Positions 34,513-42,959 are shown, numbered from the stretch's first letter. The stretch is DNA of 64,000 bases from Duganella zoogloeoides (GCF_034479515.1 NZ_CP140152.1:5270001-5334000), one strand, 5' to 3'. Notes: generated by a model not told the origin, from the sequence alone. Numbers and translations are program-made.

Positions 34513-36116
34513 GCGCTGGCCCTCGCGTGGATGCGGGCGATCTGCTGCCATGCCGATTCGATGGCGCCGGCCTGCCAGCCGGTCAGATAGCTCAGGTGTT
34601 CGCCGGCCAGCATGATGCGGCCCTCGCCTTCCACCAGCGTGGGATAGGCGGCGGCGCGGGTCTTGTCGGTCCACTCGGCCCAGCCGCCGAGGTTGTACTG
34701 CACCCGGTGCCACGCCACGGAGAATGCGTTCTCGTATTCCTTGCGGTATTGCGGGAAAATCTTCTCGCCGGCGGCCACCGCAAACTCGGCGCGTTCGGCC
34801 GGCGTCAGGGCGCTGACCTCGATGGCGGCGGTCTGGTACTGGTAGTAGCCGAGCACCACGCCTTTCTGCTTTTGCCAGTTCGACGACGGCAGCGAGATGG
34901 TGTTAATCCCGCGCAGGTCGGTCAGCACGTGGCCCCCGTAGATCTGGTCGTCCTCTTCCCAGAAGCGGCGTTTCATCTGCAGGCCGATCTTGCCCACCGG
35001 CGCGTAAGCCACGGTGGCCACGGCCTTCTTGAACTTGTCCGAGAAATCGGTATCGATCTGGCGCAGCACGGACAAGGGAATGGTGCACAGGCAGTAGTCG
35101 GCGGTGACGGTGCCGGCCTTGCCGCTGGCGGTGTCCTTGAAGGCGATGGTCACGCCCTTGTCGTTCTGGCGGATGGTCTGCACTTCGGCGCGGTAGCGGA
35201 TCACTTTACCGAGGCGCTTTTCAAACGCTTTCGGAATCGCGTCCATGCCGCCCACCGGCTGGAACATGGTGGCCTGCATCGGGAAGTCGTGCACGGCGCT
35301 GTACACATTGCCCAGCTTCGATTCGAGCAGGTCCTTGAAACCGAGCGGATCGGACGCCTTGCCTGGTCCCGGCTCCATGCCGGCGCCGGGGTACACGGCA
35401 TAACCGCGGCCCGGGCGGCCACGGTAAGCCAGGTCGGAGGCCGACAACTGGCCCTCGTGCACCAGGTAGTCGAGCAGCAGGCGCTGGTCGTCTGCGCTCA
35501 GGGATTGGTCGAGCTGCTTGTTCTTGATCGACTTGGCCAGCAATTCGTCGACGTGGCCGCGCATGTCGGCCTTGACCTCCTTGATGCGCATGCGCTTGCC
35601 TGCGAACGGACCGGCGTTTTCGGAGTATACATACGAGTGGTCGTTTTCATTGACCATCACTTCCAGCGGCACCTCGAACAGGCGCGTGTAGTGCAGCGTG
35701 GACTGGTGGTGCAGCGGAATGCGCCATGGGCCATGGTTGATGTACTGGCCGGCGTCGAAAGCGCAGGTCTGCTTTTCGCCACCGAGTTCGGTCAGCGAGA
35801 AACCCTTGCGGGCGGTCTGGCAGCGGCCACCGGCAAAGTCGCGCGCTTCGAGGATCTGGCATTGGTAACCCAGTTTGCCCAGTTCGTAGGCGGCGGTCAG
35901 GCCGGCCAGGCCGGCGCCCAGGATCACCACCTTCTTGCCCTTGCCGCTGCCGGTCAGTGCCGGCGGCGCCGACACGGTGGAGTTGATGCCCATGCCCCAT
36001 GCGTTCATGGTGGTCAACAGCAAGCTGGTGCCGCCCACCGCTGCGGCCCGATACAGGAAGTCTCTGCGGGTAAAAGAGCTAAACGATTTAAACGGTTTTA
36101 CTGTTTTGCTTTCCAT
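34509..36116 (-). CDS. Tat-exported flavin monoamine oxidase-family dehydrogenase
   Basis: This 535-residue flavoprotein has a twin-arginine signal (R17-R18 in FTRRDFLYRAA), an FAD Rossmann motif G67-A-G-L-A-G72 followed by EARDFAGGRC, and a C-terminal FAD block (LAGEHLSYLTGWQAGAIESA). It belongs to the MAO/L-amino-acid oxidase family. Related enzymes such as NicA2 pass electrons to a cytochrome c and not to oxygen, and the overlapping cytochrome gene argues for the same here. The substrate amine is unknown. A GAGGAAAG ribosome-binding site precedes the ATG at 36116; longer in-frame starts would lie upstream of the sigma-54 transcript. Confidence 0.9.
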   Translation of the reverse strand: MESKTVKPFKSFSSFTRRDFLYRAAAVGGTSLLLTTMNAWGMGINSTVSAPPALTGSGKGKKVVILGAGLAGLTAAYELGKLGYQCQILEARDFAGGRCQTARKGFSLTELGGEKQTCAFDAGQYINHGPWRIPLHHQSTLHYTRLFEVPLEVMVNENDHSYVYSENAGPFAGKRMRIKEVKADMRGHVDELLAKSIKNKQLDQSLSADDQRLLLDYLVHEGQLSASDLAYRGRPGRGYAVYPGAGMEPGPGKASDPLGFKDLLESKLGNVYSAVHDFPMQATMFQPVGGMDAIPKAFEKRLGKVIRYRAEVQTIRQNDKGVTIAFKDTASGKAGTVTADYCLCTIPLSVLRQIDTDFSDKFKKAVATVAYAPVGKIGLQMKRRFWEEDDQIYGGHVLTDLRGINTISLPSSNWQKQKGVVLGYYQYQTAAIEVSALTPAERAEFAVAAGEKIFPQYRKEYENAFSVAWHRVQYNLGGWAEWTDKTRAAAYPTLVEGEGRIMLAGEHLSYLTGWQAGAIESAWQQIARIHARASA

Positions 36117-36181
36117 CTGCTTTCCTCGACTTTTTGCTGAAAAAACCTTGAGGTGACTTGCTTCCCCATAGTCCCCTCCAT

Positions 36182-36197
36182 AGCAAGCAACGTGCCA
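36182..36197 (-). promoter_or_regulatory. Sigma-54 promoter of the amine-oxidase operon
   Basis: On the minus strand TGGCACGTTGCTTGCT matches TGGCACGrNNNTTGCW apart from the purine position. GG (36196-36195) and GC (36184-36183) are 10 nt apart. Predicted start is near 36171, giving a leader of about 55 nt. Confidence 0.82.
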
Positions 36198-36230
36198 TAT
36201 TGGAAAGACGAATAAACATCGTTCATCATC

Positions 36231-36261
36231 GAAGCAGCCCTTTATCTGCAAGGCCTGCTTC
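36231..36261 (-). promoter_or_regulatory. Candidate activator-binding dyad upstream of the sigma-54 promoter
   Basis: GAAGCAG (36231-36237) and CTGCTTC (36255-36261) form a perfect 7-bp inverted repeat with a 17-nt spacer, 35-65 nt upstream of the -24 element. It could bind an enhancer-binding protein, though such sites are usually farther away. Confidence 0.35.
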
Positions 36262-36464
36262 AACGAACAAAGTTTTTTCGGCAGCGCGCTGCAGGTGCTT
36301 CCGGCACGCCGCAGAACGCCTCCAGCGATAAACTTTATTTACCTGAAACAGACTTTATTCATGGCGGCGCCGGACACCGCAACCACAGCGGCGCACAAGC
36401 GCACGCACCACCATATGGCGGTGGTGCATGGCGGTGCAGTGTGTGAAAATCGGGAGAGGAGGAA

Positions 36465-38471
36465 TCAGCCGGCGAAGCTGACCAGGGCGGGAGTATTGGT
36501 GCGCACGGTGGCAAGCGCCGGCGCGGTCACAGCAACGGCGGCCGGCAGATACGCCATTTCCACCGCGCTCAGGTGGCGGCGCACGCCGCTGGCGTCGGCC
36601 AGGTGGCAGGCGTGGAACTGCATCGGCGCGGCCGCGTCGAGCAGGTAGATCGTGTCGAGGTTGGACGGGTCGTGCGCCACCTTCACTTGCCAGCCGCCGC
36701 GCTGGCGCGCCCGCTCGTACCAGCGCTCCTGGACCGCGCGCGCGCAGGTATAAATACTGTCGGCGAAATGGATGCCGTCGCAGCCCACGATGGCGGTGGC
36801 CACCGGCATCAGGCTGCAGCGCACCAGGTGCTCAGGATAGGTCTTGAGCGCGCCGCCCCGGTGCTCCACGCCCCAGTCCCACAATGCCGCCGGCGTGGCG
36901 GCGTCGGGCGCCGGCTGGCGGCTGTTGTAGTACAAAACGCAGTCGATGACGATGCGGGTGAACTGCGCCACATCGAGCACGCCGTCGAGCCGGCACGGTG
37001 CGCCGGCCGCATTGGCTGTCGCATTGACTACCGCGTTGACTGCATTACCCGCGCTGCCGGCGACGTCAGGCGCCAGCAGCCGGAAGCGCCGCGCCAGTAC
37101 CTCCTGCCAGTCGCCGGCCCCCTGCTCGGCGGCGATGCAGCGCAGGTTGAAGTTGGTGCGCAGGGTGCCGCCATCGCCCCACTCGGCGCCGGCCAGCGCG
37201 GCCAGTGGCGCCGCCACGAACAGGAGGTCGGGCAAATGGCAGCCCGGCCACTGGGCCGCCTCGATGCGGCGGCCGTAATGCTGGCTGTAGCGTTGCTTGT
37301 CGGCGCCGCAATTGGCCAGCGCCAGCATCGCCTGCGACCAGCTGGCCGGTCCCAGTCCCACGTGGATCCCGGTAATCATGCGGCTGTAGGTATCCTGCAC
37401 CACGTAGATGTGCGGGCGGCCGATGGCTTGCTCGCGGTCGGCGCGCGACACCAGTTGCACCTCGGCGCGCACGACGTCGAGCTGGTAGCTGGCGCCGGGA
37501 CGGCCGGGGGCGGACGGCCATGGCGATGCCGGCACCGCACCGGCGCCGGCCGCTGCGGTGTTTGCTGCCGCGGGCATGTGCGTGGCCGAGACCGGGACCG
37601 GAACCGGGACCGCCGATGCGGCGCGCAGCGCCTGCGCCGCGCCGGCAATGGCGCCGGTCGCGGAGCCGGAACCGGAGCCGCTACTGCGGCGTGCCACTTC
37701 CGGCGGGCGGTCGTCGTCATGATCGAGCCAGTAATTGAACTGGCCAAAGGTGGGCAGCATGACCGCGCGGCGCTGCGGCGCCGCCTGTACCCGGCCGCTG
37801 GCGGGATCGATGCGGCGCTCGATGAAGAATTCATCGAGCATCTGCTGGTAGGCGCCCAGGCGCGAAAACTTGTCGTGGCTGGCCGCGTAGCGGGCGATCG
37901 CCACCCGGAAGATGCGGCGGATGTCTTCGTCCGCGTTCAGGCCGGGGCCGTCGTCGGCGCCGTTCTTGCGCGGCCGGCCGCGCTTGATGCCTTCCGACGA
38001 TTGCCGCACCTTGCCCTTGCCGCCGGAATTGCAGTAGTCGGGCAGCAGCGCGTTGGGGGTTTGACCGCGCTGCCAGTAGCGGCGCAGGTAGCGATAAATG
38101 GTGGGGTGCGACACCTGGTGTTCGGCGGTGGCGCGGGCGATCATCTGGCCGCGCCGGCGCGCATCGTAGATGTCGGGTTCCTGCGCCACCAGCGCCGCGA
38201 TGATTTCCCAGGCGCGCGCGCGCAGTTGCAGGTATTTGGGCGGCAGCATTTCCTGGCTGACCACCATCAGGTAGGGATCGGCCGGCAGCACGCTGGCGCG
38301 GCCATCCCGCAGGTCGGCAAGCAGCGCCGGTAACTGGACCAGTTCCACCTCGGCCGAGCGCGCCGCCACGTCATAGACGTAGGCATGGCGCTGGCCGGGG
38401 TCGATCCACAAAACACGGACGGTGCGCGCCGATGGCTGCGGGTAGTGCAGCAGATCGTTGCGCAGTAACAT
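36465..38471 (-). CDS. TnsB-like Tn7-family transposase homologue, probably catalytically inactive
   Basis: This 668-residue protein has an N-terminal HTH region (about 85-160, SHPTIYRYLRRYW and KRGRPRK) and an RNase H-like domain (about 325-470) that follows TnsB in order and wording (RPHIYVVQDTYSRMITGIHVGL, then HLPDLL). The first catalytic Asp is kept as D332 in YQLDVV. Where TnsB has LLADRGE the sequence is LLFVAAP, with V419 at the second Asp, 87 residues after D332 (88 in Tn7 TnsB). The third acidic site also seems lost (Ala at about 460). Low-complexity Ala/Pro/Val insertions occur at about 265-330 and near 480. No TnsA, TnsC or TnsD gene is adjacent. Its ATG overlaps the stop of a 45-residue ORF. 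Confidence 0.7.
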   Translation of the reverse strand: MLLRNDLLHYPQPSARTVRVLWIDPGQRHAYVYDVAARSAEVELVQLPALLADLRDGRASVLPADPYLMVVSQEMLPPKYLQLRARAWEIIAALVAQEPDIYDARRRGQMIARATAEHQVSHPTIYRYLRRYWQRGQTPNALLPDYCNSGGKGKVRQSSEGIKRGRPRKNGADDGPGLNADEDIRRIFRVAIARYAASHDKFSRLGAYQQMLDEFFIERRIDPASGRVQAAPQRRAVMLPTFGQFNYWLDHDDDRPPEVARRSSGSGSGSATGAIAGAAQALRAASAVPVPVPVSATHMPAAANTAAAGAGAVPASPWPSAPGRPGASYQLDVVRAEVQLVSRADREQAIGRPHIYVVQDTYSRMITGIHVGLGPASWSQAMLALANCGADKQRYSQHYGRRIEAAQWPGCHLPDLLFVAAPLAALAGAEWGDGGTLRTNFNLRCIAAEQGAGDWQEVLARRFRLLAPDVAGSAGNAVNAVVNATANAAGAPCRLDGVLDVAQFTRIVIDCVLYYNSRQPAPDAATPAALWDWGVEHRGGALKTYPEHLVRCSLMPVATAIVGCDGIHFADSIYTCARAVQERWYERARQRGGWQVKVAHDPSNLDTIYLLDAAAPMQFHACHLADASGVRRHLSAVEMAYLPAAVAVTAPALATVRTNTPALVSFAG

Positions 38472-38608
38472 CAGCGCCCCTTCACCGAGAGGTGGAACGG
38501 CCGGGTGTCAACCACGATGGCGTGCCGCCCTGTATCGGCATTTTCACGCAACAGCGGCGGCTTGATCGCATCGACAAAAGTATTCCACAGCTTCCTGAAT
38601 GGCGTCAT
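38471..38608 (-). CDS. Small 45-residue protein coupled to the TnsB-like gene
   Basis: This ORF (MTPFRKLWNTFVDAIKPPLL at its start) has a GGAG ribosome-binding site 9 nt before the ATG. Its TGA overlaps the ATG of the TnsB-like gene as TGATG, the usual sign of translational coupling. I recognise no domain; the protein is basic with no signal peptide or TM segment. It is far too short to be TnsA. It could be a real partner of the TnsB-like protein or a leader peptide. A GC-rich inverted repeat (GGCGCG/CGCGCC, 38646-38662) lies upstream. Confidence 0.5.
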   Translation of the reverse strand: MTPFRKLWNTFVDAIKPPLLRENADTGRHAIVVDTRPFHLSVKGR

Positions 38609-38833
38609 GTCTAAGCTCCGGTTCAACGACTTGTCTCCAGGTTGAGGCGCGTCAAGCGCGCCATTTATCAGGTTTGTGCCAAGTCATAATGCAAAAACCG
38701 GGCCACCCCTCGTTCACCTATGAGAACACTTTGCCAACATCGGTCCAGGCACCACGTTTGCACTTTCACAAGCTTTTTCTTGGTGCAGCGCAGCACCGAC
38801 TGTGTGCGAGACATGCGGAACATGCGGAAATAG

Positions 38834-38856
38834 AAAAAGGGCCTTGCGGCCCTTTT
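38834..38856 (-). terminator. Intrinsic terminator of the DEAD-box helicase gene
   Basis: AAAAGGGCC and GGCCCTTTT (38835-38856) form a 9-bp stem with a 4-nt loop; on the minus strand five T end it. It is 26 nt after the helicase stop. Confidence 0.88.
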
Positions 38857-38882
38857 CATGGTGTTACTTGCTACGCAAACAA

Positions 38883-41156
38883 TCAGTATTTCTTGCCCGG
38901 CGCCGGTTTCTTCTTCGGCGCAGCCGATTTCGGCGGCGTCGATTTGCCCGATTCCGGCGGCATGCGGTCCACCTGGCTGATCTTCAGCTGCGAACCACCG
39001 ACCCAGACCTTGCCCAGGCTTTTGAACAGTTCGTTCGGCATGCCGTCCGGCAGTTCCAGCATCGAATACGTGTCGAATATCTCGATGCGGCCGATCAGGC
39101 GCGCTTCCAGGCCGGTTTCGTTGGCGATGGCGCCCACGATGTTGGCCGGGGTGACGGCGTTGACGCTGCCCACTTCCACGCGGAAGGCGCTCATCGGCAA
39201 GGTAGCCTTGGCCGGCTTGTCCTTTTTCTTTTTCGGTGCGTCGTCGTCGAACTCGTTGGCGGCAGCGGCCACGGTGCGCGACAGCGGCGAGGCAGCCGGA
39301 CCGGCAGCGGCGGCCGGCGCAGGCTTGGCGGCGCGGACCGGGGTGGCACGCGCGGCCGCTGGTGCCGGTGCCGCTGGCGCCGCAGCAGGCGCAGGCGAAG
39401 CAGACGATGGTGCACCGCCGTTGTCACGGGTGATGCGCAGTTGCTGGCCGGCTACCTTGATGCCGGCCAGGTGCTCGAGCACGTCGCCGGCGAGGTCGTT
39501 CGGCATGTCCAGCACGCTGTAGTCGTCGTAGATTTCGATGCGGCCGATGTTCTTCGAGTCGATGCCGCCTTCGTTGGCGATGGCGCCCACGATATTGCCC
39601 GGCTTGACGCCGTGCTGGTAGCCGACTTCGATGCGGAAGGTTTCCATGCCGGCGTCCGGCGCGCGCACGATGCGTTCCTTTTTAGGGAAACGCTCGCTGC
39701 GGTCCGGGCGCTCGCCACGCTCGGGGCGGTCAAAGCGATCACCACGATCGCCACGGTCGAAGCGGTCGCCGCGCTCCGGGCGGTCGAAGGACGCACCGGC
39801 ACGGGCCGGGCGCTCTTCCCACTGGGTGACCTGCTTCTTGTCGAGCAGCAGCGGCACGTCGCCACGGGCCATCTTGGCCAGGGCGGCGGCGATTTCGATC
39901 GCCGGCACGTTCTGTTCGCGCTCGAAGTCTTCGATCAGCGACTGGAACTGTTCCAGCTCGCCCTGGGCCAGGGTTTCCGAGATCTGCTGCTTGAATTTGG
40001 CGATACGCACGTCGTTGACCGCCTGGATGGTCGGCAGTTCGAGCATGCCGATCGGCTGGCGCGTGGCGCGCTCGATCATTTTCAGCAGGCCTTTTTCGCG
40101 CGGCGTGATGAACAGGATCGCCTCGCCGCTGCGGCCGGCGCGGCCGGTACGGCCGATACGGTGGGTATAGCTTTCCGGATCGTGCGGCACGTCGTAGTTG
40201 ACCACGTGGCTGATGCGTTCCACGTCCAGGCCGCGTGCGGCGACGTCGGTGGCGACCAGGATGTCGATCTTGCCTTCCTTGAGCTGGGCAATGGTGCGCT
40301 CGCGCTGCGCCTGCTGGATGTCGCCGTTGATGGCGGCGGCCGAGAAGCCGCGCGCCTGCAGCTTCTGCGCCAGTTCCTCGGTACCGAGCTTGGTGCGCGA
40401 GAAGATGATCATGCCGTCGAAGTCTTCAGCTTCCAGGATGCGGGTCAGCGCGTCGAGCTTGTGCATGCCCGACACCAGCCAGTAACGCTGGCGGATGTTT
40501 TCGTTGGTGCCGGTCTTGGCGGCGACGGTCACTTCCTTCGGATTGCGCAGGTACGTGTTGGCGATGCGGCGGATGGCCGACGGCATGGTGGCCGAGAACA
40601 GCGCGGTCTGGCGCGTGGCCGGGGTCTCCTGCAGGATGCGTTCGACGTCGTCGATAAAGCCCATGCGCAGCATTTCGTCGGCTTCGTCGAGCACCAGGGT
40701 TTTGAGCTTGGAGATATCGAGCGAACCCTTGTCCAGGTGGTCGATCACGCGGCCGGGAGTACCGACCACCACGTGCACGCCGCGACGCAGCGCCGACAGT
40801 TGCGGGCCGTAACTCTGGCCGCCGTAAATCGGCAGCACGTGGAAGCCGGGAATGTGCGCGGCGTAGGTCTGGAACGCTTCGGCGACCTGGATCGCCAGTT
40901 CGCGGGTTGGGGCCAGCACCAGCGCCTGCGGCGACGTCTGGCGGATATCGATGCGCGACAAAATCGGCAGCGCGAAAGCGGCGGTCTTGCCGGTTCCGGT
41001 CTGGGCCTGGCCCAGCACGTCCTGGTTATCGAGCAGCAGCGGGATGGTGGCGGCCTGGATCGGCGACGGGGTTTCGTAGCCGACGTCCTTGAGCGACTGG
41101 ATCAGCGGTTCGCTCAGGTTAAGGTCGGTAAAAAGGGTAATGGGGGTGTCAGACAT
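38883..41156 (-). CDS. deaD: DEAD-box RNA helicase with two DbpA-type RNA-binding domains
   Basis: This 757-residue protein has a complete DEAD helicase core: Walker A AQTGTGKT (51-58), PTRELA, TPGRV, LDEADEML, SAT and HRIGRTGRAG. A charged linker rich in RFDRGDRGDR/PERGE repeats follows (about 450-500). Then two copies of the CsdA/DbpA RNA-binding fold appear (about 505-575 and 657-728), each with GNIVGAIANE or ANIVGAIANE and GRIEI; the usual number is one. The Lys-rich tail ends the protein. CsdA-type helicases help ribosome assembly and mRNA decay in the cold. The ATG at 41156 is preferred to a GTG four codons upstream. Confidence 0.92.
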   Translation of the reverse strand: MSDTPITLFTDLNLSEPLIQSLKDVGYETPSPIQAATIPLLLDNQDVLGQAQTGTGKTAAFALPILSRIDIRQTSPQALVLAPTRELAIQVAEAFQTYAAHIPGFHVLPIYGGQSYGPQLSALRRGVHVVVGTPGRVIDHLDKGSLDISKLKTLVLDEADEMLRMGFIDDVERILQETPATRQTALFSATMPSAIRRIANTYLRNPKEVTVAAKTGTNENIRQRYWLVSGMHKLDALTRILEAEDFDGMIIFSRTKLGTEELAQKLQARGFSAAAINGDIQQAQRERTIAQLKEGKIDILVATDVAARGLDVERISHVVNYDVPHDPESYTHRIGRTGRAGRSGEAILFITPREKGLLKMIERATRQPIGMLELPTIQAVNDVRIAKFKQQISETLAQGELEQFQSLIEDFEREQNVPAIEIAAALAKMARGDVPLLLDKKQVTQWEERPARAGASFDRPERGDRFDRGDRGDRFDRPERGERPDRSERFPKKERIVRAPDAGMETFRIEVGYQHGVKPGNIVGAIANEGGIDSKNIGRIEIYDDYSVLDMPNDLAGDVLEHLAGIKVAGQQLRITRDNGGAPSSASPAPAAAPAAPAPAAARATPVRAAKPAPAAAAGPAASPLSRTVAAAANEFDDDAPKKKKDKPAKATLPMSAFRVEVGSVNAVTPANIVGAIANETGLEARLIGRIEIFDTYSMLELPDGMPNELFKSLGKVWVGGSQLKISQVDRMPPESGKSTPPKSAAPKKKPAPGKKY

Positions 41157-41336
41157 GGCGTCACTCACAAGTATGTTCGAATCGCCTAATTGCGAAAGAA
41201 ATTTGTGCGTAGTTTACTCTGTCTCAGCCATTCGAGCGTCAATTTGCTTGAAATCCACGCATTTAAGCGCTGTTTAAGGGTGAAAAACACCCTATCCGCC
41301 TATATTGTCCGCTGCCCACAATAGGAGATTGCCAAC

Positions 41337-42350
41337 ATGATCAATTCATCCACGCGCCGTGCACTGGCTTTTGCGGCCTTCAGCCTGCCATTGCTGGCCA
41401 CTGCCCAAAACTACAGCTACGGCCCGCGCCTGGAGGGCTTTACCTATCCCCACCAGCTGCAGCAGTTCGATTTCACCTCGCAGGGCGTCAAGCTGCAAAT
41501 GGCGTACATGGACGTGGCGCCCACCGCGCGTGGTCAGGGCGACGGCAAGACCGCCGTGCTCCTGCACGGTAAAAACTTTTGCGGCGCCACCTGGGAAGCG
41601 ACCATCAAGTCCCTGACCGGCGCCGGCTACCGCGTGGTGGCGCCCGACCAGATCGGGTTTTGCGCGTCCAGCAAGCCGGAACACTACCAGTACAGCTTCC
41701 AGCAATTGGCGGCCAATACCGAGGCCCTGCTCAAGCACCTGGGCATCAAGCAGGCGATCATGATCGGCCACTCGACCGGCGGCATGCTGGCCACGCGCTA
41801 TGCGCTGATGTACCCGCAGGCGACGGCAAAACTGGTGATGGTCAACCCGATCGGGCTGGAAGACTGGAAGGCGCTGGGCGTGCCGCCGCGCAGCGTGGAC
41901 CAATGGCACGAACGCGAATTGAACACCACGGCCGACAGCATCCGCGCGTACGAAAGCAAGACTTATTACGGCGGCAAGTGGAAGCCCGAGTACGAACGCT
42001 GGGTGGACATGCTGGCCGGCCTGTCGAACGGCCCCGGCAAGCAGGTGGTGGCGTGGAACTCGGCGCTGATCTACGACATGATTTATACCCAGCCGGTGGT
42101 ATACGAGTTCCCGCTGCTGAAAGTGCCCACGGTGCTCTTGATCGGCGACGCCGACACCACGGCCATCGGCGCCGACATCGCGCCGCCGGACATCAAGGCA
42201 AAGATCGGCAACTACAAGCTGCTGGGCAAGCAGGCTGCCAAAACGATCCCGGACAGCCGGCTGGTCGAGTTCCCGGGCAAGGGGCATGCGCCGCAGATGG
42301 AAGATCCGGCGATGTTCCACAAGGCGTTGCTGGAGGAATTGAACCGCTAA
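41337..42350 (+). CDS. Exported alpha/beta hydrolase
   Basis: This 337-residue protein has a Sec signal peptide (cleavage after about ATA at 23) and a classical alpha/beta-hydrolase fold. The oxyanion region is HGKNFCG, the nucleophile S146 lies in GHSTGG, and the Asp and His are about D273 (GDADTT) and H317 (GKGHAPQ). The family includes esterases, haloalkane dehalogenases and epoxide hydrolases, and the substrate cannot be set. AGGAGA precedes the ATG. A short imperfect hairpin (41299-41325) reaches the ribosome-binding site. Confidence 0.88.
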   Translation: MINSSTRRALAFAAFSLPLLATAQNYSYGPRLEGFTYPHQLQQFDFTSQGVKLQMAYMDVAPTARGQGDGKTAVLLHGKNFCGATWEATIKSLTGAGYRVVAPDQIGFCASSKPEHYQYSFQQLAANTEALLKHLGIKQAIMIGHSTGGMLATRYALMYPQATAKLVMVNPIGLEDWKALGVPPRSVDQWHERELNTTADSIRAYESKTYYGGKWKPEYERWVDMLAGLSNGPGKQVVAWNSALIYDMIYTQPVVYEFPLLKVPTVLLIGDADTTAIGADIAPPDIKAKIGNYKLLGKQAAKTIPDSRLVEFPGKGHAPQMEDPAMFHKALLEELNR

Positions 42351-42378
42351 TAGCCACTAACAGCCACTGAACACTTCT

Positions 42379-42419
42379 AAAACGGAAACGCCGCCCAGGC
42401 CGTAAGGTCCGGGGCGGCG
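42379..42419 (-). terminator. Terminator of the Ala/Pro-rich protein gene
   Basis: CGCCGCCC (42389-42396) pairs with GGGCGGCG (42412-42419). On the minus strand the stem is followed by TTTCCGTTTT, an interrupted T-run. Confidence 0.7.
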
Positions 42420-42442
42420 CGTGCTGCTCTTGCTCGTTGTGC

Positions 42443-42745
42443 TTACTTGACTGGTGCTGCTGGTGCTGCCGGAGCGGCGGCTGGATGAGCCGGTGGTGCC
42501 GGTGGTGCCGGCGGCACTGGTGCGCCATCTTTTTCAACCGGGGCCTTGGCTGGTTTTACTTTCTTGGCATGCGCTTTCTTGACATGCTTGTCGGCGTGCC
42601 TGGCTTCAGGCGCCGGGGTGGCTGCCGGTGCGGCAGGAGCTGCCATCGGTGCTGGCGCAGGTGCAGCCGGTGCTGGCGGCGGGGTTTGGGCAAAAGCGGC
42701 GCCGGCGAACAGGGAGGCGATCAGGGTAGCGGTGATTTTCTTCAT
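42443..42745 (-). CDS. Small exported Ala/Pro-rich protein with Lys/His-rich core
   Basis: This 100-residue protein has a Sec signal peptide (cleavage after AFA at 18). The mature part is made of Pro-Ala repeats either side of a basic block (HADKHVKKAHAKKVKPAK, about 50-67). It resembles other low-complexity periplasmic proteins of Burkholderiales; I know no function. AAGGA lies before the ATG and a terminator follows, so it is a true single-gene unit. Low-complexity sequence makes homology searches unreliable. Confidence 0.75.
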   Translation of the reverse strand: MKKITATLIASLFAGAAFAQTPPPAPAAPAPAPMAAPAAPAATPAPEARHADKHVKKAHAKKVKPAKAPVEKDGAPVPPAPPAPPAHPAAAPAAPAAPVK

Positions 42746-42873
42746 GATGTGAAATCCTTGAAAACGTAATATTGTTTATATAGTTTAGATAACTGACCCT
42801 GCTTTTTTCATGGCCGCTTGTTATGTCGGTCATGAGCAAAAAACGCCGCCGCCCTGCCCCGCGTTGACCACCA

Positions 42874-42907
42874 TTACACTCGCTTACGCACACTTACACT
42901 TGCTTAC
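42874..42907 (+). repeat. Two 14-nt direct repeats upstream of the M28 peptidase gene
   Basis: TTACACTCGCTTAC (42874-42887) and TTACACTTGCTTAC (42894-42907) differ at one base and are 20 bp apart, two helical turns. The second overlaps the -35 of the downstream promoter, a typical position for a regulator. Confidence 0.5.
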
Positions 42908-42932
42908 AAGCGCCGCCGATTTACAGTAAGAT
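42904..42932 (+). promoter_or_regulatory. Probable promoter of the M28 peptidase gene
   Basis: TTACAA (42904-42909) and TAAGAT (42927-42932) are 17 nt apart, 28 nt before the ATG. Confidence 0.45.
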
Positions 42933-42959
42933 GGTCCGCTTTCACGTTACGGAGTCTCC

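Larger units (their letters stand above)
36117..36464. other. Regulatory region upstream of the amine-oxidase operon
   Basis: This 348-nt gap holds the operon's sigma-54 promoter, a GAAGCAG/CTGCTTC dyad and a CAGCGCGCTG palindrome (36282-36291). A 7-bp hairpin CACCACC/GGTGGTG (36406-36426) lies after the TnsB-like gene. No gene was seen. Confidence 0.6.

Noticed and set aside
36465..38608. Intact Tn7-like transposon
   Set aside because: Only a TnsB-like gene and a small ORF are present. No TnsA, TnsC or targeting gene and no terminal repeats or target duplication were found, and catalytic residues seem lost.
38646..38720. Sigma-54-like TTGGCAC on the minus strand before the 45-residue ORF
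   Set aside because: The -12 GC is missing at the required 10-nt distance.
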